Below, in pieces: positions 1-8,392 of a stretch of DNA of 64,000 nucleotides. The translations under genes and the position numbers were made by a program. The number at the start of each line of letters is the position of its first letter. Within the stretch, counting starts at the first letter, position 1. The DNA lies in contig NC_018178.1 of assembly GCF_000279145.1 (NCBI RefSeq), positions 682,001 to 746,000 on the forward strand, read 5' to 3'. The notes beneath the pieces were generated by a model. That model did not search any database and was not told the origin of the DNA. It was given only the letters and a program-made list of their open reading frames with translations. This stretch comes from Melioribacter roseus P3M-2. Lineage in GTDB: Bacteria > Bacteroidota > Ignavibacteria > Ignavibacteriales > Melioribacteraceae.

Positions 1-115
1 CGTTGTTTCTTTTGGCTTCGATGGCATTCGCTCTGAAAAGGTTTATGCCCATAAAAATTGCTAATCCTACAATAATAATTCCGAGTACTATTAATAGCAG
101 TTGTTGCTGTCCCAC
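1..115 (-). CDS. Membrane-anchored small protein, N-terminus only (cut by window edge)
   Basis: A GTG start at 115-113 opens a frame that runs off the window after 38 codons; an in-frame stop lies directly upstream of the GTG. The visible N-terminus begins MGQQQLLLIVLG and continues as one hydrophobic helix (about residues 5-22), followed by a polar, lysine/arginine-containing stretch. This resembles a single N-terminal transmembrane anchor, as in prepilin-like proteins, but no prepilin peptidase motif is seen ahead of the helix. No clear Shine-Dalgarno is visible. Function unknown; the rest of the gene is outside the window. Confidence 0.5.
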   Translation of the reverse strand, partial: MGQQQLLLIVLGIIIVGLAIFMGINLFRANAIEAKRNN

Positions 116-856
116 TTAAAAAGCCCCGATATTTTTTACTTGTTATTATCGGCTGTTGCTGCCTGAATCTTTAACAAATACCGCACCAATTTTTAATCGG
201 TAATAATTTCCGATAATATTCAATGGAATATAAGAAAGGCTCCAAATAAAGCAAAGTTTTTTCTTCAAGCAGGCGAGTATTTTAATATAGAGCTGTAAAA
301 ATTACATGTAGATGTTTGTCTCTCTAATTCGTTCTTCGTCAGTTTCCAACTGACTCAAAAAGAATTTTCCGTTGCTTTGAGCATTGCAAGTACTGTAATT
401 TGTCCTTCTGAGGAGATCCGACGTAGACGGAACTACGAGGAATCCGAGTGACTATTTTGATATACTGAACTAAGCAGGAGATACTTCCCCCGCCTGCGGG
501 ACGAAGTAATTTCACCGGCATGCATTTGAGTTTGCTTCGTCGCTCGCTCCTCGCAAAGACGGGTTTTATTCAGATTTGCATTCCCCGTATTCTGCGGAGT
601 CGTACAGACTTCCTTTCGCTATTCGTCATTACGAGCCCCGTTTGCAACGGGGCGAAGTAATCTCTAGTGATATTAATTAGCGTTTGCTTCCCCCGCAAAC
701 TGCGGAGTCGCAAAGACAAGGGCGTTTGTAGCGCTGAAGAGCGGGCGTTAGGAGTGTAGACGTGCCGGCGTTCTATGTTGTATAACATTGAACGATAAAC
801 GACGGACCCCAAAACCATCCGCAATCAGCACAGGGAAATCGCGAATTTAAATCGGC
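116..856. other. Gene-free repeat-rich intergenic region
   Basis: No credible gene is present; the short open frames here run through repeat sequence. From about 360 to 756 the region is a patchwork of the intergenic repeat family that recurs, mostly inverted, at 4.86-5.85 kb. It includes a short palindrome around 636-652 (GCCCCGTTTGCAACGGGGC). It lies downstream of aspS and upstream of the partial gene at the left edge. Confidence 0.7.
402..756 (+). repeat. Left arm of ~350 bp inverted repeat
   Basis: The reverse complement of this stretch matches 4866-5219 over its whole length with scattered substitutions. Shared landmarks include CTCCTAACGCCCGC, GCTACAAACGCCCTTGTCTTT, GCGAGGAGCGAGCGACGAAG and ATGCATGCCGGTGAAATTAC. 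The outer end (about 360-460) matches 5630-5715 better than the right arm, so the arm is a mosaic of family members. The two arms enclose aspS, the thioesterase and the MFS gene. Confidence 0.85.
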
Positions 857-2626
857 TCACTTTCGAACGCGGATATGAAGTTCCGTCAATTGAGCGTCGT
901 CTACAAACGAAGGGGCGTCGTCCATAAGCGAAATTCCGCTCGATGTTTTCGGGAATGCAATCACGTCTCTTATCGAAGATTTACCTGCAAAGAGCATTAC
1001 AAGCCTGTCGAATCCGAATGCGATTCCTCCATGAGGGGGAGCGCCGTATTTGAATGCATTCATCAGGAATCCGAATTTTTCCCTGGCTTCCTCGTCGCTT
1101 ATGCCGAGCGTTTTGAACATTTTTGCCTGCAGTTCGGAACTATGAATACGAATACTGCCGCCTGCTATTTCGTTACCGTCGAGAACGAGGTCGTACGCGC
1201 GCGCTTTAACCCGAGACGGATCGGTATCCATCAAAGGTATATCTTCAATTCTCGGGGAAGTAAAAGGATGGTGCATTGCATAATAACGTTTGGTTTCGTC
1301 GTCCCATTCGAACAGCGGAAAATCCGTAACCCAGAGCAATGCGTGTTTATCATTCTTTTCGAGGAGATTCATTCTTCTTGCCATTTCGAGGCGAAGCGTA
1401 CCCATAATCGACAAAGTTTTCAAACGCGGACCGGTCAATAAGAGCAGCAGGTCGCCAGGCTTGGCTTCCATTTTACTTACAAGATTCGATTTTTCTTCGT
1501 CGCTCAAAAATTTGGCTATAGGAGCTTCGAGTTCATTATCTTTTACGCGCATCCATATCAAGCCGCCGGCTCCCAATTTTTTGGCATAATCGGTCAAGCC
1601 GTCGAGCTGATTTCTTGTATATTCGCCGCAGCCTTCGGCTTTCAAACCCGTAATAATCCCTTCTTTCTGAATCGATTCTTTAAATACGCGAAACTCCGAA
1701 TTTTTGAACACTTCGTTTAACGTAACCATCTCGAGTCCGAACCTGAGGTCGGGTTTGTCGCTGCCGTATTTTTCCATCGCTTCGTCGAAAGTAAGTCGGG
1801 GTATCGGTGTGCTTAATTCAATGCCCCAGATATCTTTGAAAAATTCTTTCATTAAACCTTCGGCAATTCCGAGCACGTCTTCCACATCCGCGAACGACAT
1901 TTCAACGTCAATCTGAGTAAATTCATACTGTCTGTCGGCTCTCAGGTCTTCGTCGCGGAAGCAACGTACGATCTGGAAATATCTGTCGTAGCCGGAAACC
2001 ATCAAAATCTGTTTGTAAGTTTGAGGCGATTGCGGCAATGCATAAAATTTTCCTTTATGAAGTCTGCTGGGCACAAGGAAATCCCGCGCTCCTTCGGGAG
2101 TCGATTTCATTAAAAACGGAGTCTCAATTTCCACAAAGTTATTCGAATCGAAATATTTTCTGGTTATCTGGTACATCTTATGGCGGAGAAGGAGACTTTT
2201 TTGCATTACGGGTCTGCGCAAATCCAGATATCTGTATTTCAATCTTATATCCTCGCTGACGTCGATATCGTCTTCGATCTGGAAAGGCGGAGTTTCGGCG
2301 GAATTAAGAATAACAAGTTTGTCGACCATCACGTCGATCATACCGGTTTCTAGCGCCGGATTTTCGGTTCCTTCGGGTCTTTTTCTAACCAAACCTTCGA
2401 TCGAGATCACGTATTCGCTTCTTAATTTTTTTGCTATTTCATGCGCTTCGGGGTTATACCCGGGTTCGAAGACCACCTGAGTAATTCCGTAGCGGTCGCG
2501 GAGTTCAATAAAAATAACGCCGCCCAAATCGCGTCGCGTTGCAACCCAGCCGTTGAGAACGACTCTTTCTCCGATATTGGATTCTCTTAATTCTCCGCAT
2601 GTATGCGTGCGTTTTTTAAATTCCAT
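857..2626 (-). CDS. aspS: Aspartate--tRNA ligase
   Basis: Cytoplasmic class II synthetase that charges tRNA-Asp with aspartate. At 589 aa it has the usual bacterial length. Visible parts: N-terminal OB-fold anticodon-binding domain (GWVATRRDLGG, about 26-36), class II core starting near RYLDLRR (132-138), motif 2 FRDEDLRADRQ (223-233), the bacterial GAD insertion in the middle (about 290-420), and motif 3 GFDRLVML (538-545). The ATG start has a good Shine-Dalgarno (AAGGAGA, about 12 nt upstream). The OB-fold shows Leu in RRDLGG as in the E. coli enzyme, which leans toward a discriminating AspRS; gatCAB is not in the window to test this. Monocistronic as far as seen; it sits inside the inverted-repeat-bounded segment. 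Confidence 0.97.
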   Translation of the reverse strand: MEFKKRTHTCGELRESNIGERVVLNGWVATRRDLGGVIFIELRDRYGITQVVFEPGYNPEAHEIAKKLRSEYVISIEGLVRKRPEGTENPALETGMIDVMVDKLVILNSAETPPFQIEDDIDVSEDIRLKYRYLDLRRPVMQKSLLLRHKMYQITRKYFDSNNFVEIETPFLMKSTPEGARDFLVPSRLHKGKFYALPQSPQTYKQILMVSGYDRYFQIVRCFRDEDLRADRQYEFTQIDVEMSFADVEDVLGIAEGLMKEFFKDIWGIELSTPIPRLTFDEAMEKYGSDKPDLRFGLEMVTLNEVFKNSEFRVFKESIQKEGIITGLKAEGCGEYTRNQLDGLTDYAKKLGAGGLIWMRVKDNELEAPIAKFLSDEEKSNLVSKMEAKPGDLLLLLTGPRLKTLSIMGTLRLEMARRMNLLEKNDKHALLWVTDFPLFEWDDETKRYYAMHHPFTSPRIEDIPLMDTDPSRVKARAYDLVLDGNEIAGGSIRIHSSELQAKMFKTLGISDEEAREKFGFLMNAFKYGAPPHGGIAFGFDRLVMLFAGKSSIRDVIAFPKTSSGISLMDDAPSFVDDAQLTELHIRVRK

Positions 2627-2788
2627 AACGCTGTTTTGTCTCCTTAACTTCCTAAAAAATTACGGCAAAAATAACTAAATATTAATGCTATTACAAATCG
2701 CATAACCGTTATCACGTAATTTTTGAAGAAAATTAAATTAATAGCAATTATTTCTTTATATTTGAACTAAAAAAATTTCGGTGTAATA

Positions 2789-3295
2789 ATGAAGCATAAA
2801 ATCGTAGGCAAACAGAAAAATTCAAAGTTATGCTTTGTGTGCGGTATGAAAAACGATCTGGGACTAAAAGCGCATTTTTATGCTACCGAAGGTCAGGAAT
2901 TGATTGCTTTATTCAAGCCGTGCGAAGAGCATCAGAGTTATCCCGGCAGACTACACGGCGGCGTCGCCAGCGCGGTTCTGGACGAAACCATCGGAAGGGC
3001 TATCCTGAATAAATACGACACTGAAGTTTGGGGCGTGACGATTGAACTCAACGTTAAATTCAAAAAGCCGATTCCATTAAATGAAGAATTGAAAGTAGTC
3101 GGCAGAATAACAAAAGAAAACAACCGAATTTTCGAAGGCACGGGAGAAATTTATTTGCAAAACGGCGAAACGGCGGCTACGGCTTACGGCAAATATTTCA
3201 AAGTTCCGCTCGAAAGAATTGCCGATTTCGATCCGGAAGAAAACGAATGGAAGATAATAGAAAAAGAAGACGATCCCGATGAAATTGAAATTTGA
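2789..3295 (+). CDS. PaaI-like hotdog-fold thioesterase
   Basis: 168 aa single hotdog domain (about 15-145) of the acyl-CoA thioesterase type. The N-terminus has CFVCGMKNDLGL, common in this subgroup, followed by the substrate-site helix HGGVASAVLDETIGRA. The C-terminus is a short acidic tail. Substrate unknown; the family hydrolyses acyl-CoA or aryl-CoA thioesters. It is divergent from aspS (162 bp apart) and convergent with the MFS gene (19 bp apart). The ATG is preceded only by a weak GGTG. Confidence 0.85.
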   Translation: MKHKIVGKQKNSKLCFVCGMKNDLGLKAHFYATEGQELIALFKPCEEHQSYPGRLHGGVASAVLDETIGRAILNKYDTEVWGVTIELNVKFKKPIPLNEELKVVGRITKENNRIFEGTGEIYLQNGETAATAYGKYFKVPLERIADFDPEENEWKIIEKEDDPDEIEI

Positions 3296-3314
3296 TTAAG
3301 GATTCGTCGAATGT

Positions 3315-4613
3315 TTATATAATTTTCTTCAATCGCGGAAACCGATAGATAATAAACGAGAAAATCAAAAGCAGAATTATTCCGTTAATCTGTACGGCTG
3401 TCGGTATTCCCACCAACTCGGCTTCGCTTCCGATTAAAAGTGAACCCAGCGGGGCAAAGGCTAAAAACGAAAAAGTATAAAGACTCATTATACGTCCGCG
3501 AAACTTTTCGTCAACGAGCGTTTGAATGAGGCCGTTGCATAGATTATAAATTACAATCATCAGTCCGCCCAACAATGCCAGTAACAGCAACGTAATGACA
3601 AACGACCTGTTGAATGAAAAAACGATAATTACAATCGGAACCGCCAGCGCGGCATAGGATAGAATCCTTCCTCTTACGACGTATTTATTTACGGTTGCAA
3701 TTATTAACGCAAAGATTACGGCTCCCACTCCCCTGGCCGATTGCATAAATCCGTTTGTGGTTGCGTCGCCACTTAGAATATTTACCGCCCATGCAGGAAA
3801 TATAGTAACAAGAGAAATTCCGAACAGGCTGATGGTAATTACAATCAAGACAAAAGCCATTATGGTCTTTTGAGCAAACAAATATCCGAATCCTTCTTTA
3901 ATATCCTTAAACACCGAGTTGCGCTCTTTTGCTTTTTCAATCGGCTTAACATTCATACGCAAAAGACCGATCAAAACGGCCATAAAGGAGACGGTATTAA
4001 TTACAAAACATGCCGCCGGACCGAGCAAAGCATAGATTATTCCTCCCAATGCGGGACCGATAGAAGTTGCCGTGTTAAACATTGTAGAATTGAGAGCAAT
4101 GGCATTAACCATATCCTCGCGCGGGACCATTTCGTTTACAAAAGCATGACGAGCGGGCGCGTCAAATGTATTCATCGTGCCCATTCCGGCAGATATAAGT
4201 AAAATATGCCAGCTTTCAATAATTCCCGTAATTGTAAGAAGCGAAAGAATCAAAGACAGAAACATCATACCAGATTGAGTATAGATAAGGATTTTTCTTC
4301 TGTCGAATCGGTCGGCGGCAACTCCGGCATAAAAAGTCAAAATCCATGCGGGTATTCCTCCTGCAAAACCTACATATCCCAGAAACGCCGGCGATTTCGT
4401 CAGCTCATATACAAAGAATGCGAGCGCCGTGTTCTGCATCCACGAACCGAACAACGAAATCATTTGCCCCCAAAACCAGATTCTGTAATTTCTGTGCCGG
4501 AGAGCGGCAAATGTATTTTTCAGCCGGAAATTGTTTTTTATGGAGGGCAAAATTCTCCTGGCGCTGCCGTCTTCCGGCGGTATAATTGGATATTCCGTTT
4601 TACTTTCAGACAT
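3315..4613 (-). CDS. MFS transporter, enterobactin-exporter (MFS_3) type
   Basis: 432 aa inner-membrane protein with about twelve hydrophobic segments after a 35-residue polar N-terminus. The opening NFRLKNTFAALRHRNYRIWF and the loop 2-3 motif GVAADRFDRRK are typical of the EntS/MFS_3 group, whose members export small molecules by proton antiport. No substrate can be assigned and no siderophore genes are nearby. Convergent with the thioesterase; upstream lies 1.4 kb of repeats. Confidence 0.88.
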   Translation of the reverse strand: MSESKTEYPIIPPEDGSARRILPSIKNNFRLKNTFAALRHRNYRIWFWGQMISLFGSWMQNTALAFFVYELTKSPAFLGYVGFAGGIPAWILTFYAGVAADRFDRRKILIYTQSGMMFLSLILSLLTITGIIESWHILLISAGMGTMNTFDAPARHAFVNEMVPREDMVNAIALNSTMFNTATSIGPALGGIIYALLGPAACFVINTVSFMAVLIGLLRMNVKPIEKAKERNSVFKDIKEGFGYLFAQKTIMAFVLIVITISLFGISLVTIFPAWAVNILSGDATTNGFMQSARGVGAVIFALIIATVNKYVVRGRILSYAALAVPIVIIVFSFNRSFVITLLLLALLGGLMIVIYNLCNGLIQTLVDEKFRGRIMSLYTFSFLAFAPLGSLLIGSEAELVGIPTAVQINGIILLLIFSFIIYRFPRLKKII

Positions 4614-4865
4614 AATATAATATTCTTAAAAGAAAACATAAAAATAATAAATTGCATGGAGAGATGGTTGCGCGGTTAGGGAGCAGGAGTTTCGGGGTTC
4701 GTCATTCTGGTGTTCTTGGTTTGGGAGTTCAACGTTCGTTGTGTAATTAGGATCAGGGATTCTTGGTCAGAAATCCTTTTTTCTTTGTTATATGTTGATA
4801 TACAATAGTTGATAATTTTGACGTATAATATGCGCATCTTTTTAACGAAGAACATTGAACTTCAG

Positions 4866-5219
4866 CGCTCCTAACGCCCGCACTTCCGCGCTACAAACGC
4901 CCTTGTCTTTGCGACCCCGCAGAATGCGGGGGAAGCAAACGCTAATTAATGTCACTAGAGATTACTTCGCCCCGTTGTAAGCGGGGCTCGTAATGACAAA
5001 TAGCGAAAGGAAGTCTGTACGACTCCGCAGAATGCAGGGAATGCAAATCTGAATAAAACCCGTCTTTGCGAGGAGCGAGCGACGAAGCAAACTCAAATGC
5101 ATGCCGGTGAAATTACTTCGTCCCGCCAGCGGGGGAAGCATCTCCCGGTTAGTTAAGTATATCAAAATAGTCACTCGGATTCTTCGTCGTCCCGTCTACG
5201 CCGGGACTCCTCAGAATGA
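4866..5219 (-). repeat. Right arm of ~350 bp inverted repeat
   Basis: Inverted copy of 402-756; see the left arm for shared landmarks. Differences are scattered single bases and small changes in hairpin loops (for example CCCCGTTGTAAGCGGGG here against CCCCGTTTGCAACGGGG on the left), as expected for diverging paralogous repeats rather than a recent duplication. Confidence 0.85.
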
Positions 5220-5385
5220 CACTTTATAGCGTTTGTCGTTCTAAATGTGAGGATTAAAATTAGTACTATTTTGTCATTCTGAATCCCGTCGCAGACGGGT
5301 GAAGAATCTCTGACATACAGATTCGTCGATACCGCCTCTGTCGAATTCCCCGGAGTTAGGGATTAGAGCTCAGGGATTAGTGATC

Positions 5386-5478
5386 TGTCATACTGACCCC
5401 GCCACAGGCGGGGGAAGTATCTACCGGTTAGTTTAAGTAAATCAAAATAGTCACTCGGATTCTTCGTCGTCCCGTTTT
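5386..5478 (+). repeat. Dispersed intergenic repeat unit
   Basis: Begins GTCATACTGA, has hairpin CCCCGCC-ACA-GGCGGGG at 5397-5413, then GAAGTATCT, a linker with CAAAATAGTCACTCGGAT, and ends near TTCTTCGTCGTCCCG. The same order occurs in the right inverted-repeat arm at 5118-5200, so this is a direct repeat of part of that arm. Confidence 0.75.
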
Positions 5479-5579
5479 GAGCGTTCTTAGTTTGGGGAGT
5501 TTGGAAGTTCTTGGTAATTTGCAAATCTTGTAATCTTGGTAATAAGCAAAATCGAAAGTGAAGAGGACTGTTATGGAAA

Positions 5580-5680
5580 TGTCATACTGACCCCGCAGAA
5601 TGCGGGGGAAGTATCTCAGGAATCTGGCATACGGATTCCTCGTCGTTCCGTCTACGTCGGATCTCCTCAGAAAGACAAAT
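5580..5680 (+). repeat. Dispersed intergenic repeat unit
   Basis: GTCATACTGA, hairpin CCCCGC-AGAAT-GCGGGG at 5591-5607, GAAGTATCTC, then GGATTCCTCGTCGTTCCGTC and GGATCTCCTCAGAAAGACA. The last part is the closest match in the window to the inverted outer end of the left arm (about 400-440). Related shorter pieces lie at 5272-5311, 5731-5770 and 5810-5846. Confidence 0.75.
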
Positions 5681-5928
5681 TATAGCGTTTGCAGTATTCA
5701 ATACAATGGTGAAAGGAAAATTAATACTATATGTCTTTCTGAATCCGCTATCGGCGGGTGAAGAATCTCAAAAAAGATATGCGCATTAATAAAAAATACA
5801 AACAGATTTTTCGTCATCCCGCCAGTAGCGGGATTCCTCAAAATGACCGTATCAATTTTTGTTTTTGTGAGTTTGCTAATATATTGTAAAATAAATGATG
5901 TTCAATTCATGAATCCTTTATTATAAAT

Positions 5929-5958
5929 AACCCCGGCTTGATGACCGGGGCAGCGAAT
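5929..5958 (-). terminator. Terminator-like hairpin after hemB
   Basis: On the minus strand the stem CCCCGG/CCGGGG with an 8 nt loop is followed by TTATTTAT, 40-60 nt past the hemB stop. The T-tract is interrupted, so termination may be partial. It is placed to end the long heme operon. Confidence 0.55.
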
Positions 5959-5991
5959 GCAATCTCTGTAAATTGTTTACAAATTAAAAAA

Positions 5992-6966
5992 TCACTTCAA
6001 CAGACGGGCGATGTCTTTAGCGAAATAAGTAAGTATCATATCGGCGCCGGCGCGTTTGATCGCGATTAAAGATTCTAGCATTACTCTTTGTTCGTCGAGC
6101 CAGCCGTTTTTTCCTGCGGCTTTAATCATCGAGTATTCGCCGCTCACCTGGTAAGCCGCCGTCGGCATTCCGAATTTTTCTTTAACGCGCCATATAATAT
6201 CGAGATACGCGCCTGCGGGCTTAACCATTATGATATCAGCCCCTTCTTCGATATCGGTTTCCGCTTCTCTGAGAGCTTCGAGCGCATTAGCCACGTCCAT
6301 CTGATGCGATCTTCTGTCGCCGAATGCCGGAGCGGATTCGGCTGCGTCTCTGAATGGTCCGTAAAAACCAGAAGCGTATTTAACAGCGTAACTCATTATC
6401 GGAATTTCAACAAATCCGTTCTCGTCGAGTATTTTTCTGATAGCCGCCACCCTGCCGTCCATCATATCGGAAGGAGCTACCATATCGGCTCCCGCCTGAA
6501 CGTGCGTTAGAGCTTCTCTGGCTAACAGTTCAACGGTTTCGTCATTGAGAATCTTTTCTCCGTCGAGCAGTCCGCAATGACCGTGAGAAGTATACTCGCA
6601 CAGACATATGTCGGTAATCACCAGCAGATTTTTTACTTCCTTTTTAATTGCGCGAACCGCGCGTTGAATAATGCCTTCGGGATTGTACGCGTCCGAACCT
6701 TTTTCGTCTTTATGCTCCGGAATGCCGAATAAAATTACGGCGGGCAGGCCCAATTGTTCCAGCTCTTTACATTCTTCCACAAGAACATCGATTGACATCT
6801 GATATACGCCGGGCATCGAAGCGATTTCTTTTTTAATTTTTTCGCCCGGGACCACAAATAAAGGATAAATCAAATCTTCTTTGTTAAGTTGAGTTTCCCG
6901 CACCATATCCCTAACGACGGGATTGTATCTCAATCTTCTCAATCTTTTAATCGGAAAAGTCGCCAT
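5992..6966 (-). CDS. hemB: Delta-aminolevulinic acid dehydratase (porphobilinogen synthase)
   Basis: Condenses two 5-aminolevulinate molecules to porphobilinogen in the cytoplasm. 324 aa, the normal length. The Zn-type metal site is visible as [13 protein letters not shown] (three Cys), the first active-site Lys lies in [13 protein letters not shown] and the Schiff-base Lys in [12 protein letters not shown]. It is the last gene of the heme operon, 12 bp after hemY. The ATG has a GAGGTG-type ribosome site. Confidence 0.97.
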   Translation of the reverse strand: MATFPIKRLRRLRYNPVVRDMVRETQLNKEDLIYPLFVVPGEKIKKEIASMPGVYQMSIDVLVEECKELEQLGLPAVILFGIPEHKDEKGSDAYNPEGIIQRAVRAIKKEVKNLLVITDICLCEYTSHGHCGLLDGEKILNDETVELLAREALTHVQAGADMVAPSDMMDGRVAAIRKILDENGFVEIPIMSYAVKYASGFYGPFRDAAESAPAFGDRRSHQMDVANALEALREAETDIEEGADIIMVKPAGAYLDIIWRVKEKFGMPTAAYQVSGEYSMIKAAGKNGWLDEQRVMLESLIAIKRAGADMILTYFAKDIARLLK

Positions 6967-6978
6967 AATACACCTCTG

Positions 6979-8334
6979 CTATTTAATTTCTAATTCGGAA
7001 TTCTTAATGCAATCGCCAACGGAAATGCCTCCCCGATAATTACCGCGCAAATAAATCCCCCTATGATTTTCTTCAAATACTTCGAAATATTTTTCGTGTT
7101 CGATATAACCGAGATTATATTGCGGAATCGCTTTCTGCCAGAGTTTATTTTCAATCAAAACCGGCTCGCCTTTAATGTTCATAATCTGATGAAATTCCGA
7201 AAGAACTTTTTTTATCAAATCGGATTTCTCCATTTCGAACAATTGAGGGGAACGGGCTCCGCCCACAAATAATGTAAAAGCAGCCATGTCCTCCGGAGAA
7301 CGACCTGGAAAAATCGACGAGCTCCAGATAGCGCCCAGAAAATGCTTTTTCTCTTTCGAAGGTATCAGGAAGCCGAATCCGTCGAGTTTGCGTTTAATGT
7401 CTTTTTTGTTATATCCGAGATATAACACCATTACAGGGGGATAGTAAATTGAATTGAGGCGCTCCGCCAATTTTTGATCGAGTTCTCCGAATACTCCGGC
7501 AGCAATATAAGCGGGTAAAGTCGAAATAACCGTATCAGCCGTAATGCTTTCACGGTTGCCGTTCAATTCGTAAGTAACTTTCCACTGTTTATCATTTGCG
7601 CCTGTTACGTTCAAAACTTTTGCGCTGAAGACGATATTATCCTTCAATTTATCCGCAATCGCATTGGGCAGCGACTGCATTCCTTCCAGAAACGAAAACA
7701 TTTTTGCGCTCTGCTTCGATTCCTCGTTGCGTTGTTTTCGTTCCCTGGCTCCTTTGATCATTCCTTTGATCAAACCGCCGTATACTTCTTCGAGGCGATA
7801 CAATTTAGGAAAAGCCGACTTAACGCTGAGCTTTTCCGGGTCGCCGGCAAATACTCCGCTTACAAAAGGATCGATTGCGTAATCGAGGAATTCGTTTCCG
7901 AGTCGTCTTCTTACAAATTCGGCAATACTCTGATAATAGCCGTCGTCCGATTTTGAAACAAAAGGTTCCGCCATCAGTCTGAATTTAGCGCCTGACGAAA
8001 ACAATTTTGTTCTTATAAACGAGCCCGGACTCATCGGCAGAGGAATTAATTCGCCGTTTTTTAAAATATATCTTTTGGAAGCCGCAGCGTTGGCATAAAT
8101 CATTTTATCCGAAAGATTAACTTCTTCAACGAGTTTTCTTATCAACGGAGTTGTTTCGAGTCCGCTGTTCGGCCCGTAATCGATCAGAAAATTATCGAGC
8201 CTTCTCGAAATCATCGAACCGCCCGGCTCGTTTTTAGTCTCGAGAATAGTTACGTCGTAACCTTTTTTAACAAGCCAATAAGCTGTTGAAAGCCCCGATA
8301 TTCCTGCGCCGAGAACGACTATTTTTTTCGACAT
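6979..8334 (-). CDS. hemY: FAD-dependent protoporphyrinogen oxidase
   Basis: 451 aa flavoprotein of the HemY/PPOX family, converting protoporphyrinogen IX to protoporphyrin IX. The N-terminus has the dinucleotide-binding motif GAGISGLSTAYWL, with an acidic residue ending the second strand (DVTILE), followed by GGSMISR. The C-terminus has LRGNYRGGISVGDCI, the second FAD contact of the family. HemY enzymes commonly use O2, whereas the operon's HemN step is O2-independent; the natural electron acceptor here is unknown. It lies between the M3 peptidase (58 bp upstream) and hemB. Confidence 0.93.
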   Translation of the reverse strand: MSKKIVVLGAGISGLSTAYWLVKKGYDVTILETKNEPGGSMISRRLDNFLIDYGPNSGLETTPLIRKLVEEVNLSDKMIYANAAASKRYILKNGELIPLPMSPGSFIRTKLFSSGAKFRLMAEPFVSKSDDGYYQSIAEFVRRRLGNEFLDYAIDPFVSGVFAGDPEKLSVKSAFPKLYRLEEVYGGLIKGMIKGARERKQRNEESKQSAKMFSFLEGMQSLPNAIADKLKDNIVFSAKVLNVTGANDKQWKVTYELNGNRESITADTVISTLPAYIAAGVFGELDQKLAERLNSIYYPPVMVLYLGYNKKDIKRKLDGFGFLIPSKEKKHFLGAIWSSSIFPGRSPEDMAAFTLFVGGARSPQLFEMEKSDLIKKVLSEFHQIMNIKGEPVLIENKLWQKAIPQYNLGYIEHEKYFEVFEENHRGIYLRGNYRGGISVGDCIKNSELEIK

Positions 8335-8392
8335 TTAACATTCCCGTTTATTGCACATGTACAAATATACACAGACTGAACAAAAGAATAAT

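Larger units (their letters stand above)
4614..5991. other. Gene-free region filled with intergenic repeats
   Basis: No plausible coding sequence. It holds the right arm of the inverted repeat (4866-5219) and further units built from GTCATNCTGA, a CCCCGC/GCGGGG hairpin and GAAGTATCTC. Lower-complexity pieces repeat the pattern GTTCTTGG/TTTGGGAGTT around 4710 and 5485. The hemB terminator is at the right end. Confidence 0.75.

Noticed and set aside
339-824. Small proteins encoded in the left intergenic region
   Set aside because: Their frames run through the repeat family that recurs, inverted, elsewhere in the window; no ribosome site or protein-like composition.
5110-5850. CRISPR array in the repeat-rich region
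   Set aside because: Units differ in length and spacing, carry variable hairpins and are not separated by unique spacers of constant size.
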